Part shown: positions 19,089 to 27,407 of the stretch, piece by piece
Layout of the letters: each line of letters starts with the position of its first letter
Numbering within the stretch: the stretch's first letter is position 1
Assembly: GCF_902506655.1 (NCBI RefSeq)
Contig: NZ_LR734817.1
Coordinates: forward strand, 1-64,000
Length of the DNA: 64,000 bases
From: Marinoscillum sp. 108
GTDB lineage: Bacteria; Bacteroidota; Bacteroidia; Cytophagales; Cyclobacteriaceae
Direction of reading: 5' to 3'
Made by a program: the position numbers and the translations under genes
Notes under the pieces: generated by a model
Told to the model about the DNA's origin: nothing
The model's database searches: none
The model's input: the letters and a program-made list of their open reading frames with translations, nothing else

Positions 19089-19821
19089 CCAACAGTGTGA
19101 GAATATTCCGCTGTACATAAGCCGAGCCTGACGGAGCCTGCTGGTACCAGTTGATGTAGCCGAGCGACACATCGGTCTGCTTGCCCACACCTACCTTCAG
19201 CAATCCTGAAATTCGGTTTTGATCAAAAATATTGTCAATCTTATCGGTACCAAACTGCACGAGTAGCTCATCATACACAGCCAGGTGTACAGGTATGCTG
19301 GCATCTGCTGGGGTCAATCGGTATTCTATCTGAGCTTTCATTCGAAACCTGAAATGAAAAAAGTAACCATCCTGTATCACCGGCGCACCAGATACCGGAT
19401 CCACACCCACGTTCTTGCGAATGCGCTCTTCCATTAAATACCGGGAGCTAAGTGTGAACCGCTCAGACAGCCTGGAGGAATGGGTAAGGTACTCATATGG
19501 TCGCCACTCACCCTGAGTGACCTCAAACTCCGAGTCAGGATCAGACGGCAGCAGAATGGTCCATCGGGTGAAGCCCACACCTGCCATCCAGCCATTTTTC
19601 AGTTTCCGGTCGGCATCCAACGTGAACAACCACATATGCTGCCTGTTGCCATCAAAGTATCTGCGATCCTCGATACTTGGTTTTAGACGCCATTGCTCCG
19701 AAAGCGGGATAACAGCCTGGTATTTTACCCAATATAAATTTTGATGATCTACGGTGCGTTGGGCGGATACTTGAAGTACACTCACCAGGATAAAAACTGT
19801 AAAGAACAGGCAATTTTTCAT
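19072..19821 (-). CDS. DUF2490 outer-membrane beta-barrel protein
   Basis: 249 residues from the ATG at 19821 (15 nt inside the longest frame), which starts a normal signal peptide (MKNCLFFTVFILVSVLQVSAQ). The mature part is alternating amphipathic strands with aromatic residues at their ends, includes QWRLKPSIEDRRYFD and ends in ILTLLVNQKF, consistent with the DUF2490 family of small outer-membrane barrels common in Bacteroidota. Function unknown. Convergent overlap with mscS on 17 nt. Confidence 0.78.
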   Translation of the reverse strand: MKNCLFFTVFILVSVLQVSAQRTVDHQNLYWVKYQAVIPLSEQWRLKPSIEDRRYFDGNRQHMWLFTLDADRKLKNGWMAGVGFTRWTILLPSDPDSEFEVTQGEWRPYEYLTHSSRLSERFTLSSRYLMEERIRKNVGVDPVSGAPVIQDGYFFHFRFRMKAQIEYRLTPADASIPVHLAVYDELLVQFGTDKIDNIFDQNRISGLLKVGVGKQTDVSLGYINWYQQAPSGSAYVQRNILTLLVNQKF

Positions 19822-19880
19822 ATTCGGATTATGCAATTAATTTGGGTCAGCAAATGTAGATGATTGCAGGGCAATAACTA

Positions 19881-19915
19881 AAAAAAGACCCGCCATCTAA
19901 ATAAGCGGGTCCTCC
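19881..19915 (-). terminator. Rho-independent terminator for DUF3078 gene
   Basis: On the minus strand: stem GGACCCGC, loop of about 11 nt, arm GCGGGTC, then seven T residues. It lies about 50 nt after the DUF3078 stop codon. Confidence 0.75.
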
Positions 19916-19963
19916 TCTTCATACTACATCGCTTAACCGATGTTTTGAAATTTTAAATCTTTA

Positions 19964-20866
19964 TTATTTGGCTCTCTGAGCTCCGAAATTGTAAGCCAGA
20001 CCCACACCAAATACACTTTTGAACTGTACCCGGGCTTCTTCACCCTCATCTGTCTGGGTTTTGATGTCTTTATCGTATATCAGGTGAGTGAACAGGTTGG
20101 CCGAAAGCACTTTGTTCACTTTCATCACCACGGTGGTCTGCCAGTTCACATCGATCGTTCCGAAATCTTTTATGTAGTTTGAAAACAGCTCCAATCTCGT
20201 CTCAACATTCACATTTTTCAACACCTCATCCTTATACTTGATCCTCAAAAAAGATCCAAGCTCAGCCCTCGACTTGCTACCCGGATCCACACCATAGGCA
20301 CCTTTGTCTGCCAGTGTCTGGTCGTTCACAAAGGTGAACTTCCCGGTGAGGGGAATGTAATTGAAAGACAACTTAGGATTAGGCTTATAGTCGATTCCAA
20401 GACCCATGGTCAGGTAGCCAGGCGCCATAAACTTAGAAATCAAACTGTCCCTTCCATCTTCTGTTTGGGTAAACCCTTCATCAAACTGAGTTCTGAAATC
20501 CAGCAAGCCACTAAAAAACCAATTGGCATTGCCTTCCTTGATTCGGTATCCGTATTTGGTCACAAAGTTGATTTTGTCATCAGACTTCTGAAAGCCCTGA
20601 TTGTTCTGGTTGATCATGCCGTAGCCCAGGTCCAATGAATTCTCCCAGGTACTTCTGGCTTTCTTATAATCAGCAAAGAGTCCTGTGGCTCCATTGATGG
20701 CAACGTTTTCGGTACCACCAGCTGACCAGCTGTCGCTCAGTGAAACCTGTGAAAAGGTGGCTGCTACAAAGCCACCTGAGACCCAATAGGTAGTGTCTTT
20801 TACCTGTCCAAAAAGCAGCGAAGAGCATAATATCATGCCCGCAGAAAGTAAAATTTTAAAATTCAT
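19964..20866 (-). CDS. DUF3078 outer-membrane-type protein
   Basis: 300 residues with a signal peptide (MNFKILLSAGMILCSSLLFGQ). The start of the mature part, WVSGGFVAATFSQVSLSDSWSAGGTENVAINGATG in outline, is typical of DUF3078, a Bacteroidota family predicted to form a porin-like beta-barrel. Repeated strand motifs ending in aromatic residues run to the C-terminus (GVGLAYNFGAQRAK). No substrate can be inferred. Single-gene unit with its own terminator. Confidence 0.82.
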   Translation of the reverse strand: MNFKILLSAGMILCSSLLFGQVKDTTYWVSGGFVAATFSQVSLSDSWSAGGTENVAINGATGLFADYKKARSTWENSLDLGYGMINQNNQGFQKSDDKINFVTKYGYRIKEGNANWFFSGLLDFRTQFDEGFTQTEDGRDSLISKFMAPGYLTMGLGIDYKPNPKLSFNYIPLTGKFTFVNDQTLADKGAYGVDPGSKSRAELGSFLRIKYKDEVLKNVNVETRLELFSNYIKDFGTIDVNWQTTVVMKVNKVLSANLFTHLIYDKDIKTQTDEGEEARVQFKSVFGVGLAYNFGAQRAK

Positions 20867-20956
20867 ACGTTTAAAAGAAATTGTAAGACGATTATTACAT
20901 GTGGAAACTATTCACAAAATTTAAGCGGTGATATAGCTTGTATATTCTGTTACTTA

Positions 20957-21823
20957 ATGGTTACAAAACAAATGAAAATTTACTTCCTGCCCGAATTTTA
21001 TAGTTCAATCCTCCCAAAAACACGTTCAATTTCCCTATTTGCACTTTTACTGGGGAGTATCGTTGCTTGTGATACCACCAAAAAACAAACCGAAACCCCT
21101 GCTGAAGTGACGGAATATAAGCCAGTCAGCTACGACTTTGAAATACAGACTGTGCAGAAGAAAAGTGCAAACTGTGCGCCTGAAGCTTGTTCTGAGGTGA
21201 GCATCAGTTACCCGGTGTTTGCAGCCGGGCATGACACGCATGCCTCTATCAACTCGCTGCTGACTGAGGAAATCAACCGCACACTGAGTGACTACATCAT
21301 GGAAGCAGAGGGTACAGAAGACACCGACGAGTTGTGCAAAATGTTCATCGCCAGCTATCAGGACTTCAAGGAGAATTTCCCGGAGAGCATCACGCCCTGG
21401 TACATCCGTCTGGAAGTGGCCGTGGGTAAAACAGATCGCAATTTCATTTCGCTGGTGATCAATCATGCCAGCTACACTGGTGGTGTTCACCCCAATTCGT
21501 CCGTTTCCTATCTGAATATTGCCGCCGACGGGGAAAAAATAGAAGAGCTTCGCTACTTTGTCAACAGTACCTCCAAGCTGCAGGATCTGGCCGAAAAGGA
21601 ATTCAGAAAACAATACAACATAGCCCCCGAAGAGCAATTATCTGACAAGGGCTTCCTGTTCGACAATGATCAGTTCAGCCTCAGCGAAGATTTTGGGGTG
21701 AGCAAATCGGGGATCGTGTTTTATTACAATGCGGACGAAATCTCCTCCAATGCGCAAAGTCCCATCATCCTCACCATTCCGTTCAAAGACCTGACCGGGC
21801 TGTACAAACACAAAATGCCTTAA
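20957..21823 (+). CDS. Lipoprotein with DUF4163/DUF3298 (PdaC-like) region
   Basis: 288 residues; the start could be 20957 or the ATG at 20972. A long n-region leads to a hydrophobic core and the lipobox IVAC at about residue 38. The mature part has the two-domain pattern of DUF4163 plus DUF3298 (as in Bacillus PdaC and RsiV): ISYPVFAAGHD, SLVINHASYTGGVHPNSS, and a C-terminal strand GIVFYYNADEIS...ILTIPFKDL. In RsiV this part binds lysozyme; here the role is unknown. The stop interlocks with the convergent acyl-CoA ligase stop in TTAA. Confidence 0.78.
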   Translation: MVTKQMKIYFLPEFYSSILPKTRSISLFALLLGSIVACDTTKKQTETPAEVTEYKPVSYDFEIQTVQKKSANCAPEACSEVSISYPVFAAGHDTHASINSLLTEEINRTLSDYIMEAEGTEDTDELCKMFIASYQDFKENFPESITPWYIRLEVAVGKTDRNFISLVINHASYTGGVHPNSSVSYLNIAADGEKIEELRYFVNSTSKLQDLAEKEFRKQYNIAPEEQLSDKGFLFDNDQFSLSEDFGVSKSGIVFYYNADEISSNAQSPIILTIPFKDLTGLYKHKMP

Positions 21824-23508
21824 TCGTAGGTATTTACCTTGGCATCTTCCTCTTTGATGACCCGGCGCAAAATCTTACCAACGTTGGATTTTGGAAGCTC
21901 TGAGGTGAAAGACACATGCTTGGGACACTTATAGCCCGTGAGGTTTTCCTTACAAAACGCTTTGATTTCTTCTTCGGTAAGACTGCCATCTTTCTTTACG
22001 ATCACGGCCTTTACAGCCTCCGTAGATTTGGCATCCGGCACGCCGATCACCCCTACTTCCAGCACCTTCGGATGTGAAGCGATGGCGTCCTCTACCTCGT
22101 TGGGGAATACATTGAATCCTGATACCAGGATCATTTCCTTCTTTCTGTCTACGATCCGGAAATAACCATCAGGGTCCATGGTGGCAATATCGCCGGTCTT
22201 GAAATAGCCGTTGATGAAGCACTTCTCGGTTTCCTCAGGTTTGTTCCAATACCCCAAAAACACCTGTGGGCCTTTGGTACACAGTTCGCCCTTTTCTCCC
22301 GGTCCTACCTCTTTACCTTCTTCGTCCAGCAGCAGCACGTCCGTTTCTGGCAGCGGCAGTCCGATGGTGCCTACCCGGTTGCCCTCTCCCATTGGGTTGA
22401 TACACAGTCCCGGTGATGTCTCGGTGAGTCCATACGCCTCGGCTATTTTCTTGCCGGTGGTTTGCTCCCACTTGTCAAAAACCGCTCGCTGCAGAGCCAT
22501 GCCTCCGGCCAGGGCTACTTTGATGGTGCTGTGGTCCAGCTCGCTGAATCCCGGAGTATTCAGAAGTCCGTTGAAAAGGGTATTCACGCCTGTGATGAGG
22601 CTAAACGGGTGCTTTTTCAGCTCCTTCACAAATCCCTTCATATCCCGTGGATTCGTGATCAGGATGTTCTTAGCCCCCAGCTTTGCCGGCAGCAGTGCGT
22701 GGGCATTGAGCGCGAAAATATGGTAAAGCGGAAGTGCCGCTATGAAAATTTCTTCACCTTCCACCAGGTTGGTTTCGGCCAGCCACGCCTCGATCTGTTG
22801 CAGGTTGGCAATCAGGTTTCTATGAGTGAGCATGGCACCTTTGGATACTCCGGTGGTACCACCAGTATACTGCAGAAACGCAAGGTCTTCAGGGTTGATT
22901 TTTGGAGCCACAAACGAATGAGCACTCCCTTGTTTGAGGGCCTCATTGAAAGTGACTGCAGTGGGTAGCTGGTAGGCAGGCACCATCTTTTTGATGCGCT
23001 TTACCACAAAGTTGATCAGTGCACCTTTCAGACCACCCAACAAATCGCCGAGCTGCGTGACAATGACATGTTCTATTTGGGTGTCCTTCAAAATAGCTTC
23101 CAGGTTGTAGGCAAAATTGGCCAGGATCACAATGGCCTTGGCTCCCGAGTCTACAAACTGATGCTTCATCTCTGAAGCGGTATAAAGCGGATTGGTATTC
23201 ACCACGGTAAGCCCCGCCTTCAGGGCTCCATACATGGCTATGGGGTTTTGCAGCACATTGGGCAACTGAATGGCGATCTTGTCCCCAGGCTGTAGTTTCA
23301 GTACATTCTGAAGGTAGGAGGCAAACTGGTCACTGAGCACACCCAGCTCCTCAAAAGTGATCTGTTTACCCATATTCTCATAGGCAGGCTTGCTTCCGTA
23401 CTTACTTCTCGATTCGACAAAAAGCTCCGGTAGAGAGCTGTATTTATCCGCATCTATGGTTTGGGGAACTCCTTTGGGGTAACTAGATAACCAGGGTTTG
23501 TCGCTCAT
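21820..23508 (-). CDS. fadD: Long-chain fatty acid-CoA ligase
   Basis: 562 residues of the ANL (AMP-forming) superfamily. Seen: phosphate-binding YTGGTTGVSKGAMLTHRN, AYGLTETSPG, the hinge GYFKTGDIATMDPDGYFRIVDRKKEMI and the C-terminal catalytic lysine in PKSNVGKILRR. These and the length match FadD, which activates long-chain fatty acids with CoA and ATP at the inner membrane for beta-oxidation or lipid synthesis. A 12-bp perfect palindrome sits just upstream of the start and may be its operator. Confidence 0.92.
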   Translation of the reverse strand: MSDKPWLSSYPKGVPQTIDADKYSSLPELFVESRSKYGSKPAYENMGKQITFEELGVLSDQFASYLQNVLKLQPGDKIAIQLPNVLQNPIAMYGALKAGLTVVNTNPLYTASEMKHQFVDSGAKAIVILANFAYNLEAILKDTQIEHVIVTQLGDLLGGLKGALINFVVKRIKKMVPAYQLPTAVTFNEALKQGSAHSFVAPKINPEDLAFLQYTGGTTGVSKGAMLTHRNLIANLQQIEAWLAETNLVEGEEIFIAALPLYHIFALNAHALLPAKLGAKNILITNPRDMKGFVKELKKHPFSLITGVNTLFNGLLNTPGFSELDHSTIKVALAGGMALQRAVFDKWEQTTGKKIAEAYGLTETSPGLCINPMGEGNRVGTIGLPLPETDVLLLDEEGKEVGPGEKGELCTKGPQVFLGYWNKPEETEKCFINGYFKTGDIATMDPDGYFRIVDRKKEMILVSGFNVFPNEVEDAIASHPKVLEVGVIGVPDAKSTEAVKAVIVKKDGSLTEEEIKAFCKENLTGYKCPKHVSFTSELPKSNVGKILRRVIKEEDAKVNTYD

Positions 23509-23525
23509 TTTTTGATAAATTTTGA

Positions 23526-23537
23526 TTGATTAATCAA
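23526..23537. promoter_or_regulatory. Palindrome upstream of fadD
   Basis: Perfect 12-bp palindrome TTGATTAATCAA, 17 nt upstream of the fadD ATG. It could be a repressor site (FadR/TetR-like regulators use AT-rich palindromes), but it is short and AT-rich, so chance is possible. Confidence 0.3.
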
Positions 23538-23716
23538 ATCATTTTGGCTAAAGATAATTAGTGTATCCCAATCCGGAAATAAATTGTAATTATTAAAAAA
23601 CAGAATGCGGGCATTGGTCGCTCCCCGAATCCCGGGATAACCTGATGAAAAGGCGGGAATCTAAAAACGTAATGGGGGGATGCTATCAACAGATCGAACC
23701 CTCATCTAGGCAGTGA

Positions 23717-24319
23717 TTAGCTTTTCCGGCATTTGATCATATAAAACGGATAATTTTCATTCACCTCAGAAATCTCAAACAATCCCGATGCACCAAATTC
23801 CTCCTCTACAGTCTCTTCATTGTAGAAGAACATTTTCACTCCTCCGAACATTTCAAACCGGTCCTTGCCTATGCGGGTCCCTTGGCCATAGGTCTGTGCT
23901 TCTCGCGTGATGACCGTAAACACCATCACACCATGGTCTGAGAGTTGGTCATAGCAATCCCGGATTAGTTTGAGCCTTTCATGCTGATCCAATAGGTGAA
24001 TTAATGCGTAACAAAAAATTCCATCATACAAGTGGTCATCGAAAGGCATATCTGTGACCGAACCATGAAAGATTATCAGGTCATTCCCGAAGTGGCTTTT
24101 AGCCATATCAATCGCGGTTTGGGAAATTTCAATCCCTGTCACAGACATGCCATTCTGCATGAAAATTTTGGCATTTCTTCCGTATCCAATCCCTGGAATG
24201 AGTACACTTTTCACACCCTGTTCCACAAAGAGATCATTGGTCAAAATGCTGGATTTAGCTGGCTCCAAACCCCACATCTCGCGCTTGTCTTTAAAGGACT
24301 CTTCCCAAAACTCAGCCAT
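23717..24319 (-). CDS. Class I SAM-dependent methyltransferase
   Basis: 200 residues with a Rossmann-like methyltransferase fold: SAM-binding motif I VLIPGIGYGRNAKIF, acidic motif VTGIEIS, then GSVTDMPFDDHLYDGIFCYALIHLL. This resembles small thiopurine/tellurite-type methyltransferases; the substrate cannot be read. It starts 11 nt after the small ferredoxin-fold gene, so the two form an operon. Confidence 0.85.
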   Translation of the reverse strand: MAEFWEESFKDKREMWGLEPAKSSILTNDLFVEQGVKSVLIPGIGYGRNAKIFMQNGMSVTGIEISQTAIDMAKSHFGNDLIIFHGSVTDMPFDDHLYDGIFCYALIHLLDQHERLKLIRDCYDQLSDHGVMVFTVITREAQTYGQGTRIGKDRFEMFGGVKMFFYNEETVEEEFGASGLFEISEVNENYPFYMIKCRKS

Positions 24320-24330
24320 TTACCTTCAGA

Positions 24331-24576
24331 TTAAACACAAACTTTGTCCTTTAGGACTTCACAGTTAAATCCTAATTGTGCGAGTGTGGTGGTCACTTCG
24401 ACCGGGTGTAGGAGATCACCTGCTCCCCTCAAAATGGTATGCCCACAAGGGTAAGGCTTAGTTGTTTCATTCAGGTCCACATGAAATCTCCATTGGGGAA
24501 AATGATTATTCAGGTGCCCAATAACCTGCTCCGATTGTTTGCTGGTTTGGATGTCGGTAATAAAGACGTGTATCAT
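24331..24576 (-). CDS. Small HMA-like (ferredoxin-fold) protein
   Basis: 81 residues from the ATG at 24576. The beginning IHVFITDIQTSKQSEQVIGHLNNHFPQW and pattern beta-alpha-beta with a second half VTTTLAQLGFNCEVL resemble heavy-metal-associated domains, but the CxxC metal motif is absent; a single Cys-Gly-His (PCGHT) and a late Cys are present. Function unknown. It precedes the methyltransferase gene by 11 nt. Confidence 0.55.
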   Translation of the reverse strand: MIHVFITDIQTSKQSEQVIGHLNNHFPQWRFHVDLNETTKPYPCGHTILRGAGDLLHPVEVTTTLAQLGFNCEVLKDKVCV

Positions 24577-24666
24577 ATGCTGCCTGGGTAACGATGAGGT
24601 AGCAATTTTGCGTATTTGCAACAATATTGCAAGTGATAACAGCAATTTTAGCGCAAACCCTTCAAC

Positions 24667-25563
24667 TCAGAGGTATTGTTGCAAATGCTCTTTAAAGTAA
24701 TCAGCACTGTCAGCTACACTTTTCATGGGGCTGTGCGCGTAGTTTCCGCCCTGCTCCAGGAAGTAGAACTCCAGTCCGGATTCGACAGGGTCCGGGAGGA
24801 TCTCCACATAGTCGATGGCACCATTGCCGAGCTCAGTGTAATCCCTGGTCACTTTATCCATGTCCTTGATGTGCCACATGACATACCGCCCCGGCTGCTG
24901 ACTCACTAACTCCTTGGGCGTGTAAGGCGAAGAGTGCATGACCCAATACATATCCATCTGCAGTTTCACCAGTGAAGGATCCGTTTCCTTCAAAATGACA
25001 TCAAAGCCATTTTCGCCATTGTGGTCGATGAATTCAAAACCATGATTGTGATAGGCAAAGCCAAGGCCTCCGCTGGTTACCTGCTCCCCTATCACATTGA
25101 GCTTTTCAGACATCAGCTTATAATTATCCATGGTCCGCTGCTCTGGTGCTATCCAGGGCCAGGTGATGTATTTCATATCCAGAGCACGAGCGCCTTCTAA
25201 ACACTGATCAACAAATCGCTTTAAGTCATCTTCGGGCTGATGAAGGTAGGCAGAAAACCCATAATGCCCACTGGAGGCTGTGATCTCCAGGTCATCCAGT
25301 ATTTTTTTGAACTCAGAGGATTGGTATCCATAAAAAGTGCCTTTTTCACTATCAAACCCAAACGTCTCAAAATCCTCATAACCCATGGCCTTTGCCGCTT
25401 TCAAAGTGCCAATGGTATCGCTGGTCATGTCTTTGTGGACGGTGTAGAGCTGGAGTCCCATCTTGTATTGAGGGCCCTTATGGCTGGAAAAAGCCGAGAT
25501 GGGTAAAAATGCTGCCGATCCAAGGAGGGCTGTTTTCTCTATAAAATCTCTTCTATTCATCAT
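24667..25563 (-). CDS. Sugar phosphate isomerase/epimerase-like TIM barrel, exported
   Basis: 298 residues of the xylose-isomerase-like TIM-barrel family (AP endonuclease family 2). The N-terminus MNRRDFIEKTALLGSAAF is a Tat-type signal peptide with an RRDF motif. Metal-binding features seen: GLQLYTVH, SGHYGFSAY, AYHNHGFEF, LQMDMYWV, MWHIKDMD and the C-terminal YFLEQGG. Such proteins act on sugars or inositols in the periplasm of Bacteroidota. Two adjacent ATGs are possible starts (25563 or 25560). It is the last backbone gene before the repeat island. Confidence 0.87.
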   Translation of the reverse strand: MMNRRDFIEKTALLGSAAFLPISAFSSHKGPQYKMGLQLYTVHKDMTSDTIGTLKAAKAMGYEDFETFGFDSEKGTFYGYQSSEFKKILDDLEITASSGHYGFSAYLHQPEDDLKRFVDQCLEGARALDMKYITWPWIAPEQRTMDNYKLMSEKLNVIGEQVTSGGLGFAYHNHGFEFIDHNGENGFDVILKETDPSLVKLQMDMYWVMHSSPYTPKELVSQQPGRYVMWHIKDMDKVTRDYTELGNGAIDYVEILPDPVESGLEFYFLEQGGNYAHSPMKSVADSADYFKEHLQQYL

Positions 25564-25923
25564 TTCAAGGTTTGAAAGTGGTGATCATTCGGTTAATCAT
25601 TCAACAGAACTATTACTTGCCTGTCTTCCAGCTAGTAACAGCCATGCTAAAATTCCTAACTGGGCACGTTTGGTTGGTTTCATAGGGCTGAGATTAATCA
25701 TTGGCTTGACGGATTTGGAATGCTTCCACTAGTATTTCACACCCACCTGCCACTGGCTTAATCGTCGTAAAATAGTGAAATGTGCTGCGCCCGGCAAGGG
25801 AGTGGGCTCAAAGTATCCGAAACGAACCAGGCGGCTGGATGATTTTAACTCTTTGTACAAGCCTATCGATCCTATTTAGATGTAGGAGGGGTTGGGTAAG
25901 AGCTACGTTTGTTGTATGCCGTT
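25564..25923. repeat. Left edge of the repeat island
   Basis: A 360-nt stretch without a gene. It holds a degenerate piece of the R1 repeat (about 25610-25624, CTATTACTTGCCTGT, one mismatch to the intact copies), one copy of the 40-bp direct repeat DR2 (25779-25818), and at its right end the tail of the R2-type element (GGAGGGGTTG then GCTACGTTTGTTGTATGCC, 25867-25920), which is the 3' end site of the CBASS-like cassette. Confidence 0.7.
25779..25818 (+). repeat. Direct repeat DR2, copy 1
   Basis: About 40 nt beginning AATGTGCTGCGCCCGGCAAG and ending AAAGTATCC. The same sequence recurs at 28377-28416. The two copies bracket the CBASS-like pair and the barrel-like gene. Confidence 0.85.
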
Positions 25924-26736
25924 CTAAGCATATGGAAGTACCCTGTGCAGCCAGCTTTTAGCTGAATTTATATCGTATCTAGCTAAACAGTTTTTCACGT
26001 TCTCAATGTTGTACCTTAGGCTATTAATCTTGTCTTGTTTGGTTTGAGGGTCACGCCATGAACTTGGTAGTGAGTTAACGGCATAAAAGAAGCCACTTTC
26101 AATATTGTCACCACTAAAGTTCATGTCAGTTATTGCTAATTCAAGCTCATATGAATCAAAGGGGTAACCTTTTGTTGAGTTCCAAGCCTTCAAGAGTCTT
26201 ATTATTGGTTTTACAATTTGATTGAATCGGGTATTCGCATCTGTAAGTCTAGTTTTAACATCAGACGGATCAGTAGATTGCCAACCATATGATTTATCCG
26301 GAATATAGATATTTGATGATGACCAGCCCCACGTCTCCTCTTTGGCAGGAACCAGATCAAAGTGAATATTTCCTAACCTAATTGTTACAGTAGGAAAAGA
26401 TTTAACCACGTCTGAACCATATCGACTTTTATAATTGTTATCCGCAAATGTCTTTAACCAATTTCTATATGTTTCAGGAGTACGTTCATATTCCGTATGG
26501 TTAAAAATAACCATCACATCAATGTCTGAATTGGAGTCAACAGATCTCGGTAAGATTGTGTCTCGATCGTAAGACCCAAAAACAAATGACCTTTTGATCC
26601 TATATCCCAATGCTGAATTTAAATTATTCAAAAGATTGGTTTTCGACGTGTTAATCTTAGCTATTTCGTCAGAGCTCTTTTTTAGGTAGTATGAGTAAGA
26701 CAGATCCTTTAAATAGGTGGTTATAGAAGCGGACAT
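25924..26736 (-). CDS. SMODS/CD-NTase nucleotidyltransferase (CBASS-like cyclase)
   Basis: 270 residues from the ATG at 26736 (a TTG one codon earlier is disfavoured). Nucleotidyltransferase fold of the SMODS group: the helix-turn GS motif FVFGSYDRDT (Gly54-Ser55), catalytic pair SDIDVMVIF (Asp71, Asp73), third carboxylate IHFDLVPA (Asp127), then the family helix VKPIIRLLKAWN. All catalytic residues are intact. CD-NTases of this type make cyclic di- or trinucleotides on phage infection. It follows the SLATT gene by 3 nt, the standard effector-plus-cyclase arrangement. The stop lies nine nt before the cassette end box. Confidence 0.86.
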   Translation of the reverse strand: MSASITTYLKDLSYSYYLKKSSDEIAKINTSKTNLLNNLNSALGYRIKRSFVFGSYDRDTILPRSVDSNSDIDVMVIFNHTEYERTPETYRNWLKTFADNNYKSRYGSDVVKSFPTVTIRLGNIHFDLVPAKEETWGWSSSNIYIPDKSYGWQSTDPSDVKTRLTDANTRFNQIVKPIIRLLKAWNSTKGYPFDSYELELAITDMNFSGDNIESGFFYAVNSLPSSWRDPQTKQDKINSLRYNIENVKNCLARYDINSAKSWLHRVLPYA

Positions 26737-26739
26737 CAA

Positions 26740-27261
26740 TTATAAGTTTAATTCATTTTCAGTATATGATTCTTCACCAGCTTCAATTCCTGCTTTTGCA
26801 AGTTTATAGTCCTTGTCACTAGTTGGTAAAGACTCTGCTTCCTTATTTATTTCTTCGATTTCATGAGCAATTTTTTCCAACCTGTCGATCAATTCGCTCT
26901 CAGAAACTGCATTATCTGCAAAGTAACCCAAGAGGCGATCACATTTTTTCATTATAGCGAGATATCTATTGCCAATTCGTCTATGACCTTCAACTTTCTT
27001 TTGGAAATTAAAATATGTCTGGAATCCAACTAATAGGGCAGAAACAAATGAGAGGACTAATGGGAAATACTTTATCCAACCAGCAATTCCATCTGTCAAA
27101 GCATAGAATAGTATTGAACCGGTTATTACATTAATTACTATAAGTGGTACACCAATTCTATAATGAATTGATTGATTGCGGTCTGCCGCATTAAAATGTT
27201 TTTTCTTCCCATACAGGGCATCAACCTTTATTCTCCTTACTTTTTCAGTGGTGTTCTGCAT
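26740..27261 (-). CDS. SLATT-domain two-TM effector
   Basis: 173 residues from the ATG at 27261; the frame extends upstream only through repeat R1, so that part is rejected. Two transmembrane segments (VPLIVINVITGSILFYAL at ~35-55 and FPLVLSFVSALLVGFQTYF at ~65-85) are followed by a long charged helix, with the pattern HYRIGVPLI and GHRRIGNRYLAIMKKC typical of SLATT domains (SMODS and SLOG-associating 2TM effector). Known families of this kind are thought to disrupt the inner membrane when bound by a cyclic nucleotide. It is the first gene of a two-gene operon with the CD-NTase. Confidence 0.8.
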   Translation of the reverse strand: MQNTTEKVRRIKVDALYGKKKHFNAADRNQSIHYRIGVPLIVINVITGSILFYALTDGIAGWIKYFPLVLSFVSALLVGFQTYFNFQKKVEGHRRIGNRYLAIMKKCDRLLGYFADNAVSESELIDRLEKIAHEIEEINKEAESLPTSDKDYKLAKAGIEAGEESYTENELNL

Positions 27262-27270
27262 AACAGTTAT

Positions 27271-27370
27271 GGCATACAACAACCGACTAACAACCACCAA
27301 TGGCTATTACTCGCCTGTAACGCTACCAAATGTAGTAGATTTCCAATCTCAAACAAACCATTGTTAGCCA
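27271..27370 (-). repeat. R1 repeat copy a, attC-like site
   Basis: About 90 nt almost identical to copy b near 31 kb (about five differences). Ends are near-palindromic: on the + strand GACTAACAACC at the left and CCATTGTTAGCC at the right, resembling integron attC boxes (RYYYAAC and GTTRRRY) with one off-consensus base each. The left end is joined to the cassette-specific sequence GGCATACAAC, which is the reverse complement of the sequence after the CD-NTase gene at 25911-25923. Confidence 0.65.
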
Positions 27371-27407
27371 TGTGGGGTTCGGAAAGATCAAAACCCCACC
27401 CACTCCG

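Noticed and set aside
27261-27300. N-terminal extension of the SLATT protein (and of the 30960 protein)
   Set aside because: Both longer frames begin with the same MVVVSRLL peptide because they read through repeat R1; the ATG after the repeat is the sensible start.
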